Source of the DNA: Campylobacteraceae bacterium
Lineage (GTDB): Bacteria > Campylobacterota > Campylobacteria > Campylobacterales > Campylobacteraceae
NCBI GenBank assembly: GCA_031276365.1
Contig: JAISNG010000007.1
Span: 1 to 20,174 of the forward strand
Length of the DNA: 20,174 nucleotides
Direction of reading: 5' to 3'
Positions 6,625 through 13,560 of the stretch are shown here, piece by piece. Every line of letters begins with the position of its first letter. The stretch's first letter is position 1. Under the pieces are notes generated by a model. The model searched no databases, was not told the origin of the DNA, and saw only the letters and a program-made list of their open reading frames with translations. Both the position numbers and the translations under genes were made by a program.

Positions 6625-7821
6625 TTACAGATTTTTAATTGTGTCCAAATAATCAGACCACCACTGCATCAATTTTGTTCTATCTGCGAGGTATTTTGCA
6701 TGGTTATAATCGCCTTTAACTCCGCCTACGCTATGTGCAAGCTGACATTCTATCGCGTCGGTATGTATGCCGTGATTTCTGATGTTTTCGTGGAGAATAG
6801 TACTCGCGATACCTCTAAAACTATGCGCGACTATCTCCTCGCGCGTATAATCAAGCCTGCGAAGTGCCTGCACGAGGGTATTTTCACAAATTGGTCTTAT
6901 TGTGCTTGTCGGACTTGGAAAGAGATATTTACCGTTGCCTGTTATCTTTTTTACATTTTGGATTATCTCCAAAACCTGCCTTGAAAGCGGTATTAAATGA
7001 GGTTTGCGCGTTTTCATTTTTTCTTCAGGTATTCGCCATGTCGCCGATTCTAAATTTATCTCCGACCACTCCGCAAAGCGGATATTATAGGGGCGCAAGA
7101 ATACATGTGAAGCGAGTTGCAAAGCGTATTTTGTGATGATATTGCCATGATAGTTGTCTATGTCGCGCAGTAACTGCCCGAGCTTTTTGGATTCAATGAT
7201 GACGGGAAAATTGCGCTTTACTGCCTGCTTGAATGTATTTTTTCTATCAATATCCGCGATAATATTATGCTCTGCATATCCTTTTGCAACTGCAAATTTA
7301 AAGATGGAATTGAGCGTATTAAGCACTTTGCGCAGGGTTTCAAGATAGCCTTTTGCTTCTATTATTTCCGCCATTTCTATAATGTTTTTGGTGGTGATTT
7401 TGGCTATCGGCATGCTGCCGATTTGCGGGTTGATGTGGTTGCGCAGATAGCCCTGAATTGATTCCTTATGTAGGGAGCTTATCCTGTCTGCGTTCTTATC
7501 CAGCCACAGCCGCGCAATTTTTTCAAACAGTATAATGTCGGATTGTTTATCGCGCTCGCCGAGCGGATTTATGCCGTTTTTTATCTGTTTGCGATGTTCC
7601 TCGCGTTTCTCTCTCGCCTGTGCGAGCGACACTTCGGGATATTTGCCGATGGATAATAGTTGCTCTTTGCCGTCTATTTTGTATCGGAAATGCCAATATT
7701 TCGCGCCTGATGTATTTACAAGCAGGCACAGCCCTCCGCCATCGAAAAGTTTGTATGCTTTCGCTGCAGGTTTAGCATTTTTTACTTTCAGTTCCGAGAG
7801 CGGAGTAACGATTTTTGGCAT
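6625..7821 (-). CDS. int: Prophage tyrosine integrase, P4/DUF4102 type
   Basis: Site-specific recombinase that integrates and, with a helper, excises the prophage. The N-terminal ~90 residues are the arm-binding domain (LFDGGGLCLLV, KYWHFRYK, SIGKYPEVSLAQAR), residues ~95-190 the core-binding domain and ~205-398 the catalytic domain. The active-site set is visible: Arg243 (FLRPYNIR), Lys268 or Lys270, His333 and Arg336 (HSFRG), His363 (QLAHS) and nucleophile Tyr372 nine residues later (DYNHAKY). The ending MQWWSDYL is typical of the family. AAGGA precedes the ATG on the minus strand. The gene sits 178 bp from the 3' end of tRNA-Ser, the usual relation between such integrases and their tRNA target. 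Length of 398 aa is normal, so it is probably active. Confidence 0.95.
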   Translation of the reverse strand: MPKIVTPLSELKVKNAKPAAKAYKLFDGGGLCLLVNTSGAKYWHFRYKIDGKEQLLSIGKYPEVSLAQAREKREEHRKQIKNGINPLGERDKQSDIILFEKIARLWLDKNADRISSLHKESIQGYLRNHINPQIGSMPIAKITTKNIIEMAEIIEAKGYLETLRKVLNTLNSIFKFAVAKGYAEHNIIADIDRKNTFKQAVKRNFPVIIESKKLGQLLRDIDNYHGNIITKYALQLASHVFLRPYNIRFAEWSEINLESATWRIPEEKMKTRKPHLIPLSRQVLEIIQNVKKITGNGKYLFPSPTSTIRPICENTLVQALRRLDYTREEIVAHSFRGIASTILHENIRNHGIHTDAIECQLAHSVGGVKGDYNHAKYLADRTKLMQWWSDYLDTIKNL

Positions 7822-7835
7822 GCTTATCCTTTTTT

Positions 7836-7889
7836 GAGGGTATTGATTTAGAAGTATAGTATTATACCCTCTAAAATACCCTTAAAAAG
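7836..7889 (-). promoter_or_regulatory. Integrase promoter with repeated GGGTAT boxes (candidate operator or arm sites)
   Basis: On the minus strand a TATAAT (7866-7861) lies ~40 bp upstream of the integrase ATG. The motif AGGGTAT occurs three times: twice as direct repeats 12 bp apart (boxes at 7864-7871 and 7876-7883, the nearer one overlapping the -10) and once inverted at 7836-7843, forming GAGGGTAT/ATACCCTC. Such spacing suits repressor operators or integrase arm-type sites. Which one is not decidable from sequence. Confidence 0.5.
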
Positions 7890-7998
7890 TGTTTTTTTAT
7901 GCGTTTTTATATGTTTTTTTATGTTGTCAAGAGTGGAGAAAAAAGCCTTTATTTTGCGGTGGTTGCGTGGTTATACGTTGTTATGTGATGTTAGTTTC
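7884..7998. other. T-rich junction between integrase promoter and tRNA-Ser
   Basis: Contains three near-copies of a TTTTTTATG-like box between 7891 and 7924, and no gene. It is likely part of the attachment-site neighbourhood. Confidence 0.4.
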
Positions 7999-8030
7999 TG
8001 GCGGACAGAGAGGGATTCGAACCCTCGAAG
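7999..8030. other. Inferred prophage attachment site (integrase-proximal att) in the tRNA-Ser 3' end
   Basis: P4-type integrases typically recombine within the 3' half of a tRNA gene and preserve it. The integrase is 178 bp away and phage genes lie on that side only, so this end of the prophage should be here. No second copy of the tRNA 3' end occurs in the window; it should lie beyond the left edge. Exact core limits are unknown. Confidence 0.6.
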
Positions 8031-8090
8031 CCCGATTAAGACTTGCACCCTTAGCAGGGGTGTGGTTTCAGCCAACTCACCCATCTGTCC
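7999..8090 (-). tRNA. tRNA-Ser(GCU), with encoded CCA
   Basis: Read on the minus strand, the acceptor stem is GGACAGA/TCTGTCC, with discriminator G and genome-encoded CCA (8001-7999). The anticodon loop gives GCT, reading AGC/AGU serine codons. The long variable arm typical of tRNA-Ser is present, and the T-arm reads GGGTTCGAATCCC. Total is 92 nt with CCA. A TATAAT -10 at 8117-8112 on the minus strand supports its own transcription. It is the apparent integration target of the prophage: the integrase gene abuts its 3' side, and the gene remains intact. Confidence 0.95.
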
Positions 8091-8111
8091 AAAAATAAAA
8101 GCAGGATTTGG

Positions 8112-8117
8112 ATTATA
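8112..8117 (-). promoter_or_regulatory. -10 element for tRNA-Ser
   Basis: TATAAT on the minus strand, about 22 bp upstream of the mature tRNA 5' end. No clear -35 is visible. Confidence 0.45.
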
Positions 8118-8281
8118 TAGAAGTGTTAATAATATTAGGCTTAAATTTGTATAAGGAAATTTTGTTTTTGATGGCTGAGCGATTGAAATATGCCGCCCAT
8201 TAAAAATAAACAAGATTTAGCTTTCGCCATGCTGTTATAACCGCGTTTATCAAAGGTGCAAGAAGCCAGCGAGCCAGCAAT

Positions 8282-8635
8282 ATGAGCTATTCTATTACGA
8301 AAGAAATAGACAAAAATATTGCAGCGATACGGCAATATTATAAAAGCAAAAGCTGAGATTTGTCCCAAATGCGGCGTTAGAGAGCATCCTGCGCTAAATT
8401 CGTTCGGCTTTGAATATAGCGGCAAAAGCCAAACAGCCGCGCCGCCGTTTGCTTTTTTATCGGCGGGATTGGAGTGTATAAGTTCGCAGGACAGAACAAG
8501 GTATTTTGTTTTTTGCTGGGCGTTTATCCCCCCATCATAGCTTTTATTGAATTTATTATATATATGAGCGATGAAGCATTTCATACCAATATAAAAACAT
8601 TTGACATTATCTCTTTAAACCTTACGGCATTATGA
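8282..8635 (+). pseudogene. Decayed TM2-domain zinc-ribbon membrane protein gene
   Basis: Pieces of one protein appear in order but in shifting frames. First is a zinc-ribbon remnant (GNIIKAKAEICPKCGVR, CPKCG at 8361-8375). Then comes GKSQTAAPPFAFL, which reads like the start of the first TM2 helix. After a frameshift comes GGIGVYKF..AGQNK (from 8462), then FCWAFIP in another frame (about 8511-8531). Another shift leads to IIAFIEFIIYMSDEAFHT (about 8534-8587). Together these match the usual TM2 order: zinc ribbon, LLAFFLGG.G.HKFY.G, FCW..IP..IAFIE, MSDE.F. At least three indels break it, so no functional product is expected. It fills most of the 614-bp gap between the two tRNA genes; 8118-8281 shows nothing else I can support. 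Confidence 0.75.
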
Positions 8636-8679
8636 CAAGTCTTTTGACACTTTAAAGAAAAACAAAAGATTTCGTAAGA

Positions 8680-8685
8680 TATAAT
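8680..8685 (+). promoter_or_regulatory. -10 element for tRNA-Val (and possibly thrS)
   Basis: TATAAT at 8680-8685, about 20 bp upstream of tRNA-Val. A TTGACA at 8644-8649 is too far away (30 bp) to be its -35. With only 57 bp between tRNA-Val and thrS and no terminator there, thrS may be read from here. Confidence 0.5.
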
Positions 8686-8704
8686 CTTGGGCTTAAAAGG
8701 TTTT

Positions 8705-8780
8705 GGTCGCGTAGCTCAGTTGGTAGAGCACTACCTTGACATGGTAGTGGTCGGAGGTTCGAGTCCTCTCGTGGCCACCA
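8705..8780 (+). tRNA. tRNA-Val(GAC), with encoded CCA
   Basis: A complete 76-nt cloverleaf: acceptor GGTCGCG/CGTGGCC (two G-T pairs), D-arm GCTC/GAGC, anticodon stem CTACC/GGTAG with anticodon GAC, T-arm GGAGG-TTCGAGT-CCTCT, and encoded CCA at 8778-8780. It reads GUC/GUU valine codons. It lies directly upstream of thrS in the same direction. Confidence 0.95.
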
Positions 8781-8837
8781 TACAATTACGTTCTTCCGTT
8801 CGTTTGGAAGTTCGGCAGGTAAAGGAAATTTTTAAAA

Positions 8838-10652
8838 ATGAGAGAAGATATTTTAGCTTACAAAGTCGGTGATATCACTATAGATACACAAAGCGCCCCG
8901 CAAAAACCCCAAAATGCCAAAGAGATATATTTTGACAATTCAGCCGATGCGCTTGAGGTTATCCGCCACTCTGCCGCGCATTTGACGGCGCATGCGATAA
9001 AAAGATTGTATCCTGAGGCAAAGTTTTTCGTGGGTCCCGTGATAGAGGACGGGTTTTATTATGATTTTAGGGTTGGTGCAAAAATAAGCGAAGAGGACTT
9101 GAAAGCCATAGAACATGAGATGCAAAAAATCGCAAACGAAAAGCTTCCTATCATAAAAAACAGTTATACAAAGCAGGAAATAGTCAAAAAGTTTGAAAAT
9201 GACGACTTAAAGCAAGAGGTTTTGTTAAGAATCCCTGACGGCGCGGTTACGACTTATGAACAGGGCGGTTTTGAGGATTTGTGCCGCGGTCCCCATGTAC
9301 CCAATACCAAATACTTGAGATTTTTCAAACTTACGAGAGTTTCGGGAGCATATCTTGGCGGAGATGAAAAACGCGAAATGCTCACACGTATTTACGGAAC
9401 GGCGTTTGCTGACAAACAGAGTCTATCCGAACATACCGCTATGATAGAAGAGGCAAAAAAGAGAGATCATAGAAAACTTGGAACGGAGCTTAAACTCTTT
9501 ACATTTGATGACGATGTCGGCGGAGGATTGCCTATTTGGCTTCCAAACGGCGCAAGACTTAGAAGCAAACTTGAGAGGCTGTTGTTTAGCGCACACCGCG
9601 CAAGAGGCTATCAGCCCGTAAGAGGACCCGAACTTTTGAAGTCTGAAGCATGGAAAATCAGCGGACATTATCAAAATTACGGCGAAAATATGTATTTTAC
9701 GACCATAGACGAGAGTGAATACGGCATTAAGCCCATGAACTGTCTCGGGCACATCAAAGTCTTTCAAAACGACGTGAGAAGCTACCGCGATTTGCCGTTG
9801 AAATTTTTTGAATACGGAGTAGTTCATAGACACGAAAAAAGCGGCGTTTTACATGGGCTTTTCAGAGTGCGCGAATTTACGCAGGATGATGCTCACATAT
9901 TTTGCAGTCCCGAGCAGATAAAAGAGAATATTTTGGAGATTTTGAGTTTTGTCGACAAGATAATGAAAAGCTTCGATTTTACTTATGAGATGGAGATTTC
10001 AACAAAACCTGCCAAAGCTATCGGCGATGATGCTATTTGGGAAAAAGCCACAAAAGGACTCATGGAAGCGCTTGATGAAAATGGCTTAAAGTACGGTATA
10101 GATGAGGGCGGAGGCGCATTTTACGGTCCTAAGATAGATATAAAAATAACCGACGCGCTTAAAAGAAAATGGCAATGCGGAACTATACAAGTGGACTTCA
10201 ATCTTCCTGAACGTTTTGACTTGTCATATATAGACAACAACAACGAAAAATCCCGTCCAGTTATGATACACCGCGCGATTTTGGGTTCATTTGAGAGATT
10301 TATAGGGATTTTGACAGAACACACGGGAGGTGAATTCCCGTTTTTTATTGCTCCTACAGCGATAGTTATTGTCCCGATAGGAGATGCTCATCTTGAATAT
10401 TCCAAAAAGTTAGCAGATGAATTAACTAAATTAGAAATAGATGTTGAAGTTTCAAGCAAAAACGAAAGCCTCAACAAACGCATCAGAACGGCTGAAAAAC
10501 AGAAAGTTCCGATGATTTTGGTTATAGGCGACGAAGAAGTTAGCACAAAAAGTGTCGCTTTAAGAGATAGACGAGAAAGAAAACAGTATAATTTGACAAA
10601 AGAAAAACTATTTCAATTAATAAAGGAGAAAACAGGTGAGGTATACTTTTGA
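8838..10652 (+). CDS. thrS: Threonyl-tRNA synthetase
   Basis: Class II synthetase that charges tRNA-Thr in the cytoplasm. The 604-residue protein lacks the full N-terminal TGS domain of E. coli ThrRS, as do the Campylobacter homologues I know. The editing domain follows (HSAAHLTAHA, about residues 44-53, and CRGPH at 149-153), then the catalytic core and a C-terminal anticodon-binding domain (about 505-600). Zinc ligands are visible as Cys302 (MNCLGH), His353 (DDAH) and His478 (MIHRA), spaced as Cys334/His385/His511 of E. coli. GGAAA before ATG8838 is a usable ribosome binding site. Its stop overlaps the infC start, so the two are translationally coupled. Confidence 0.98.
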   Translation: MREDILAYKVGDITIDTQSAPQKPQNAKEIYFDNSADALEVIRHSAAHLTAHAIKRLYPEAKFFVGPVIEDGFYYDFRVGAKISEEDLKAIEHEMQKIANEKLPIIKNSYTKQEIVKKFENDDLKQEVLLRIPDGAVTTYEQGGFEDLCRGPHVPNTKYLRFFKLTRVSGAYLGGDEKREMLTRIYGTAFADKQSLSEHTAMIEEAKKRDHRKLGTELKLFTFDDDVGGGLPIWLPNGARLRSKLERLLFSAHRARGYQPVRGPELLKSEAWKISGHYQNYGENMYFTTIDESEYGIKPMNCLGHIKVFQNDVRSYRDLPLKFFEYGVVHRHEKSGVLHGLFRVREFTQDDAHIFCSPEQIKENILEILSFVDKIMKSFDFTYEMEISTKPAKAIGDDAIWEKATKGLMEALDENGLKYGIDEGGGAFYGPKIDIKITDALKRKWQCGTIQVDFNLPERFDLSYIDNNNEKSRPVMIHRAILGSFERFIGILTEHTGGEFPFFIAPTAIVIVPIGDAHLEYSKKLADELTKLEIDVEVSSKNESLNKRIRTAEKQKVPMILVIGDEEVSTKSVALRDRRERKQYNLTKEKLFQLIKEKTGEVYF

Positions 10653-11164
10653 GTAAAGAGAAAGACATATTGCTAAACCAGCAAATAAGGGCAAGCGAAG
10701 TCCGCTGCGTCGGAGATGACGGCGAGCAATACGGCATCATAAGCCGAAACGAAGCGCTAAGAAAAGCAGATGAACTGGGTCTTGATTTGGTGCTTATTTC
10801 GCCCAATGCAAATCCGCCCGTTTGTAAGATTATGGATTACGGCAAGTTCAAATATCAGCAAGAAAAGAAACAAAAAGAGGCAAAAAAGAAACAAAAAATC
10901 ATAGAAATAAAAGAGATAAAATTATCCGTCAAAATCGCTCAAAATGACATCAACTACAAAATCAAGCAAGCACGTGAGTTCATACAAGCCGGCAAACATG
11001 TGCGTTTTCGCGTATTTTTAAAAGGGCGCGAAATGTCAAATCCGGATTCGGGCGTAGCTGTTTTAAACAATGTCTGGACTTTGATGAACGATATAGCCGA
11101 CAGAGACCATGAGCCGAACTTTGAAGGACGATATGTAAATATGCTGACCGTGCCGAAAAAATAA
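10649..11164 (+). CDS. infC: Translation initiation factor IF-3
   Basis: Binds the 30S subunit, prevents premature subunit joining and checks start-codon fidelity. The 171 residues include the N-domain signature (VRCVGDDGEQYGIISRNEAL), the GLDLVLISP strand, PPVCKIMDYGKFKY, the Lys-rich linker and the C-domain (HVRFRVFLKGREM). The start is TTG10649, sharing bases with the thrS TGA (TTGA) and preceded by AGGTGAG at 10634-10640. A non-AUG start is characteristic of infC and in E. coli underlies autoregulation, because IF-3 rejects weak starts. The same logic may hold here (inference). Unlike in most relatives, rpmI does not follow immediately. Confidence 0.97.
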   Translation: MSKEKDILLNQQIRASEVRCVGDDGEQYGIISRNEALRKADELGLDLVLISPNANPPVCKIMDYGKFKYQQEKKQKEAKKKQKIIEIKEIKLSVKIAQNDINYKIKQAREFIQAGKHVRFRVFLKGREMSNPDSGVAVLNNVWTLMNDIADRDHEPNFEGRYVNMLTVPKK

Positions 11165-11545
11165 ACGACTGTATTTTGATTTTACTAAAACATGTGTTTT
11201 AAAATGTTTCTAACGGCGGCGTTGCGCACTACATGATGGAAGCTGACAACACGGAAAATGAAATATGCGTTAACATAATTTTTGAAAAAAATAGCTTTGT
11301 GAGTTTGGAGCCAACTGTAAATCCCAAAGAAAAAGCCTGCAAATATTTTACTCAAGGCGGAGACGGACGCAAATAATACTATAAAAAATATTCAGAAAAG
11401 CGGATTGTAAAATGAAATATGCGCATACAAAGCCGTTTTAAAACCTTTTAAGTAAAATTCAGCTAAACTTATTAGCTTTGAAAAACAGCAGGCAAACGTT
11501 AAAGCTTGAGAGGCGGTTTTTCAGATAATTACGCAAGGAGTTTGC
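11165..11545. other. 381-bp spacer between infC and rpmI
   Basis: Contains one small ORF (11233-11376), a weak AAAAC/GTTTT hairpin just after infC (11187-11200), and otherwise no recognisable element. The rpmI ribosome binding site AAGGAG lies at its right end. Confidence 0.5.
11233..11376 (+). CDS. Hypothetical small ORF (47 aa) inside the infC-rpmI gap
   Basis: ATG11233 to TAA11376 gives a 47-residue acidic product starting MMEADNTENEICVNIIF. The frame is open upstream to 11203 (NVSNGGVAHY before the first Met), so this could be the tail of a degraded gene. No ribosome binding site is evident. I do not recognise the sequence. It may be a chance ORF. Confidence 0.3.
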   Translation: MMEADNTENEICVNIIFEKNSFVSLEPTVNPKEKACKYFTQGGDGRK

Positions 11546-11740
11546 ATGCCGAAAATGAAAACGGTACGCGGAGCGGCAAAACGCTTCAAAGCTGCTAAAA
11601 ATCGTATAAAACGCGGAGCTGCTTTTAGAAGTCATATTTTGACCAAAAAACCCGCAAAACGTATGCGTGGATTAAAAGAAGCAAAATATGTTGATAGCAC
11701 AAATGAGAAATCTATCAAAATAATGCTTTGTCAGGCTTAA
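11546..11740 (+). CDS. rpmI: Ribosomal protein L35
   Basis: Small basic protein of the large ribosomal subunit, 64 residues, the normal length. The signature MPKMKTVRGAAKRFK at the N-terminus and the GAAFRSHILTKK..KRMR block are diagnostic. AAGGAG at 11535-11540 gives a strong ribosome binding site. It is followed by rplT as in nearly all bacteria, but with a 110-bp gap that contains a hairpin. Confidence 0.97.
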   Translation: MPKMKTVRGAAKRFKAAKNRIKRGAAFRSHILTKKPAKRMRGLKEAKYVDSTNEKSIKIMLCQA

Positions 11741-11790
11741 TTCACACCGATTTAGTTTTTGATTTTTAAATCATTCAATGTTGTAGATCC

Positions 11791-11805
11791 CCCTGAAAAA
11801 CAGGG
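11791..11805 (+). promoter_or_regulatory. Leader hairpin between rpmI and rplT
   Basis: Stem CCCTG/CAGGG with an AAAAA loop, 45 bp before rplT, with no T-run. It could be an RNA-processing or L20-binding site, since L20 autoregulates its operon in other bacteria; this is only a suggestion. Confidence 0.35.
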
Positions 11806-11850
11806 CAAGTTCCGAGATAACGGACACCAAAAGGTTAAGGAGAGGTATAG

Positions 11851-12210
11851 ATGGCAAGGGTAAAAACAGGCGTTGTTAGACGCAGGCGACATAAAAAGGT
11901 TCTAAAGTTAGCGCGCGGCTTTTTCAGTGCGAGAAGAAAACACTTTAGAAAAGCAAAAGAGCAGTTAGAGAGAAGTTTAGTTTACGCGTATCGCGACAGA
12001 CGCGCTAAAAAGCGAGATTTTAGAAGACTTTGGATAACAAGAATCAACGCTGCATGCAGATTGAATGACATCAGTTATTCAAGATTTATCAATGGCTTGA
12101 GCAAAGCAGGCATAGAGCTTGACAGAAAGATTTTGGCACATTTGGCTATGAATGATGCTGAGGGCTTCAGCGCAGTAGCCGCCAAAGCAAAAGCAGCTTT
12201 AGAAAAATAG
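11851..12210 (+). CDS. rplT: Ribosomal protein L20
   Basis: Large-subunit assembly protein that binds 23S rRNA directly. The 119 residues have the usual Arg/Lys-rich N-terminal extension (MARVKTGVVRRRRHKKVLKLARGF) and the globular domain with RDRRAKKRDFRRLWITRINAA and GLSKAGIELDRKILAHLA. AAGGAG (11838-11843) precedes ATG11851. It is the last gene of the thrS-infC-rpmI-rplT cluster and is followed within 13 bp by a terminator stem. Confidence 0.98.
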   Translation: MARVKTGVVRRRRHKKVLKLARGFFSARRKHFRKAKEQLERSLVYAYRDRRAKKRDFRRLWITRINAACRLNDISYSRFINGLSKAGIELDRKILAHLAMNDAEGFSAVAAKAKAALEK

Positions 12211-12222
12211 TTTAATTTCAAC

Positions 12223-12248
12223 AACAAGCCGTAAAATCGGCTTGTTTT
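12223..12248 (+). terminator. Rho-independent terminator after rplT
   Basis: AACAAGCCG (12223-12231) and CGGCTTGTT (12238-12246) form a perfect 9-bp stem with a 6-nt loop, ending in TTTT. Confidence 0.85.
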
Positions 12249-12370
12249 ACTCCCCCTTAAAAATTACTGTTTTTGAGTGCCGTTTTGGCGCTACATGTTT
12301 GAAATATTTCATTTCTTAAAAACGGTAAAGTTTCAAAAAACAGCTATAAATTTTAATTTCATACATTTGA

Positions 12371-12400
12371 TTAACAGATATAGGATAAGATATCGGTTAA
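12371..12400. promoter_or_regulatory. Palindromic operator candidate of the RND efflux operon
   Basis: TTAACAGATAT (12371-12381) and ATATCGGTTAA (12390-12400) are inverted arms matching at 10 of 11 positions around an 8-bp spacer. A -10-like TAAGAT (12386-12391) lies inside the palindrome, 31 bp before the adaptor ribosome binding site. Efflux operons of this type are commonly repressed by TetR-family proteins that bind such palindromes. No regulator gene is nearby. Confidence 0.6.
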
Positions 12401-12431
12401 TTTTTTAAAATAAGTTATTCAGGATGTGCAA

Positions 12432-13556
12432 GTGTCAAAATATATTTTAATTGTTTTGGCGGCAATTATATTTTCAGGATGTCAGAAAAACGATACCACC
12501 ATAGTAAGCAAGCCGATTGAGGTAGGCATAATTCAACTAAAAGAGCAGCCCATTGTCATGGAGCAGGAGTTTTCGGGCAGAGCCAAAGCGTCCGTAACGG
12601 CTGAAGTCAGACCTGAAGTTGGCGGCATCATCAAAAGAGTGGTGTTTAAAGAGGGGCAAAGGGTCAAAAAGGGAGATATTCTCTACGAGATAAACTCCGA
12701 TATTTATCGAAGCGCGTATGACGGTGCAAAAGCATCTTTGGAGAGTGCAAAAGCCAATTTTGAAGCGCTGAAACTTAAAAAATCAAGATATGACGAACTT
12801 ATAAAATTTGATGGTATTTCAAAACAGGACCACGATGATATCACGGCGGCATATTTGCAAGCCCAAGCGCTTGTAGGCGAGAAAGAGGCGGCATTGAACA
12901 AAGCATGGATTGATTTGAGAAATACAAAAATATCTGCGCCTATTTCGGGAATAGCTGGTATTTCAAGCGTAACGGAGGGCGCTTTGGTAACGGGTTTACA
13001 AAGTGCGCCGCTGACAACAATCCGCTCTATAGATAAAATGTACGTTGATTTGTCGCAGTCAAGCAATCAACTGCTTGCATTAAGAAAGCTCTTGAGCGAA
13101 CAACATGTGCAAAAAGGCAGTATGGATGTGAAGCTAAAACTGCTTGACGGTTCATTTTATGAGCATAAGGGAGTTTTGAAACTGCAGGAGATTGCAGTAG
13201 ACGAGAGTACTTCAACCGTAACTTTGAGGGCGGAATTTCCAAATCCAGACAATATTTTGCTTCCAGGAATGTACGTAAGGGCAGTCATTGAAGAGGCTGT
13301 AAATACGAAAGCTTTCTTGGTGCCACAAAGGGCAGTTTTGAGGGATTCGCGCGCAAATCCGATAATAACGGTTGTAACCGAAGATAACGGCACGCTGACA
13401 AAAATCATTGAAACAAAAAAAGCCGTCGGCAATAAATGGATTGTCGTAAACGGTGTGGAAGAGAAAGATAAAATCATCATTGAAGGGCTCAATAAGATTA
13501 ACAGCCGAAGCAAAGTAACATTTGTGGATGTCAGCGACAAATATATCGGTGAGTAG
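12432..13556 (+). CDS. RND efflux periplasmic adaptor lipoprotein (AcrA/MexA/CmeA family)
   Basis: Membrane-fusion protein that links an inner-membrane RND pump to an outer-membrane channel. I chose GTG12432 rather than GTG12426 because AGGA at 12421-12424 is 7 nt from the former and 1 nt from the latter. The product then starts with a lipoprotein signal ending FSGC (Cys17). The usual order follows: lipoyl half (EVGGIIKRVVFKEGQRVKKGDILYEI), alpha-helical hairpin (about residues 90-150), second lipoyl half (ISAPISGIAG), beta-barrel and membrane-proximal domain. The pump gene begins 4 bp after its stop. Substrates cannot be told from sequence. Family assignment is secure; the one-to-one equivalent of CmeA is not claimed. 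Confidence 0.93.
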   Translation: MSKYILIVLAAIIFSGCQKNDTTIVSKPIEVGIIQLKEQPIVMEQEFSGRAKASVTAEVRPEVGGIIKRVVFKEGQRVKKGDILYEINSDIYRSAYDGAKASLESAKANFEALKLKKSRYDELIKFDGISKQDHDDITAAYLQAQALVGEKEAALNKAWIDLRNTKISAPISGIAGISSVTEGALVTGLQSAPLTTIRSIDKMYVDLSQSSNQLLALRKLLSEQHVQKGSMDVKLKLLDGSFYEHKGVLKLQEIAVDESTSTVTLRAEFPNPDNILLPGMYVRAVIEEAVNTKAFLVPQRAVLRDSRANPIITVVTEDNGTLTKIIETKKAVGNKWIVVNGVEEKDKIIIEGLNKINSRSKVTFVDVSDKYIGE

Positions 13557-13560
13557 ATAA

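Noticed and set aside
6598..6984. 128-codon open frame on the + strand
   Set aside because: It lies antisense to the C-terminal catalytic part of the integrase, whose active-site residues make that strand certain.
7836..7871. GAGGGTAT/ATACCCTC as a terminator after tRNA-Ser
   Set aside because: On the minus strand the stem is followed by A residues; it fits an operator at the integrase promoter better.
8141..8584. 147-codon open frame on the minus strand between the tRNA genes
   Set aside because: It is antisense to the TM2 pseudogene, has no family-like sequence, and overlaps clear protein motifs on the other strand.
8644..8685. TTGACA plus TATAAT as a paired promoter for tRNA-Val
   Set aside because: The spacer is 30 bp, far beyond the usable range; only the -10 is kept.
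8781..8837. T-box or threonine attenuator before thrS
   Set aside because: Only 57 bp are available and only a 5-bp CTTCC/GGAAG stem is visible, without T-box motifs.
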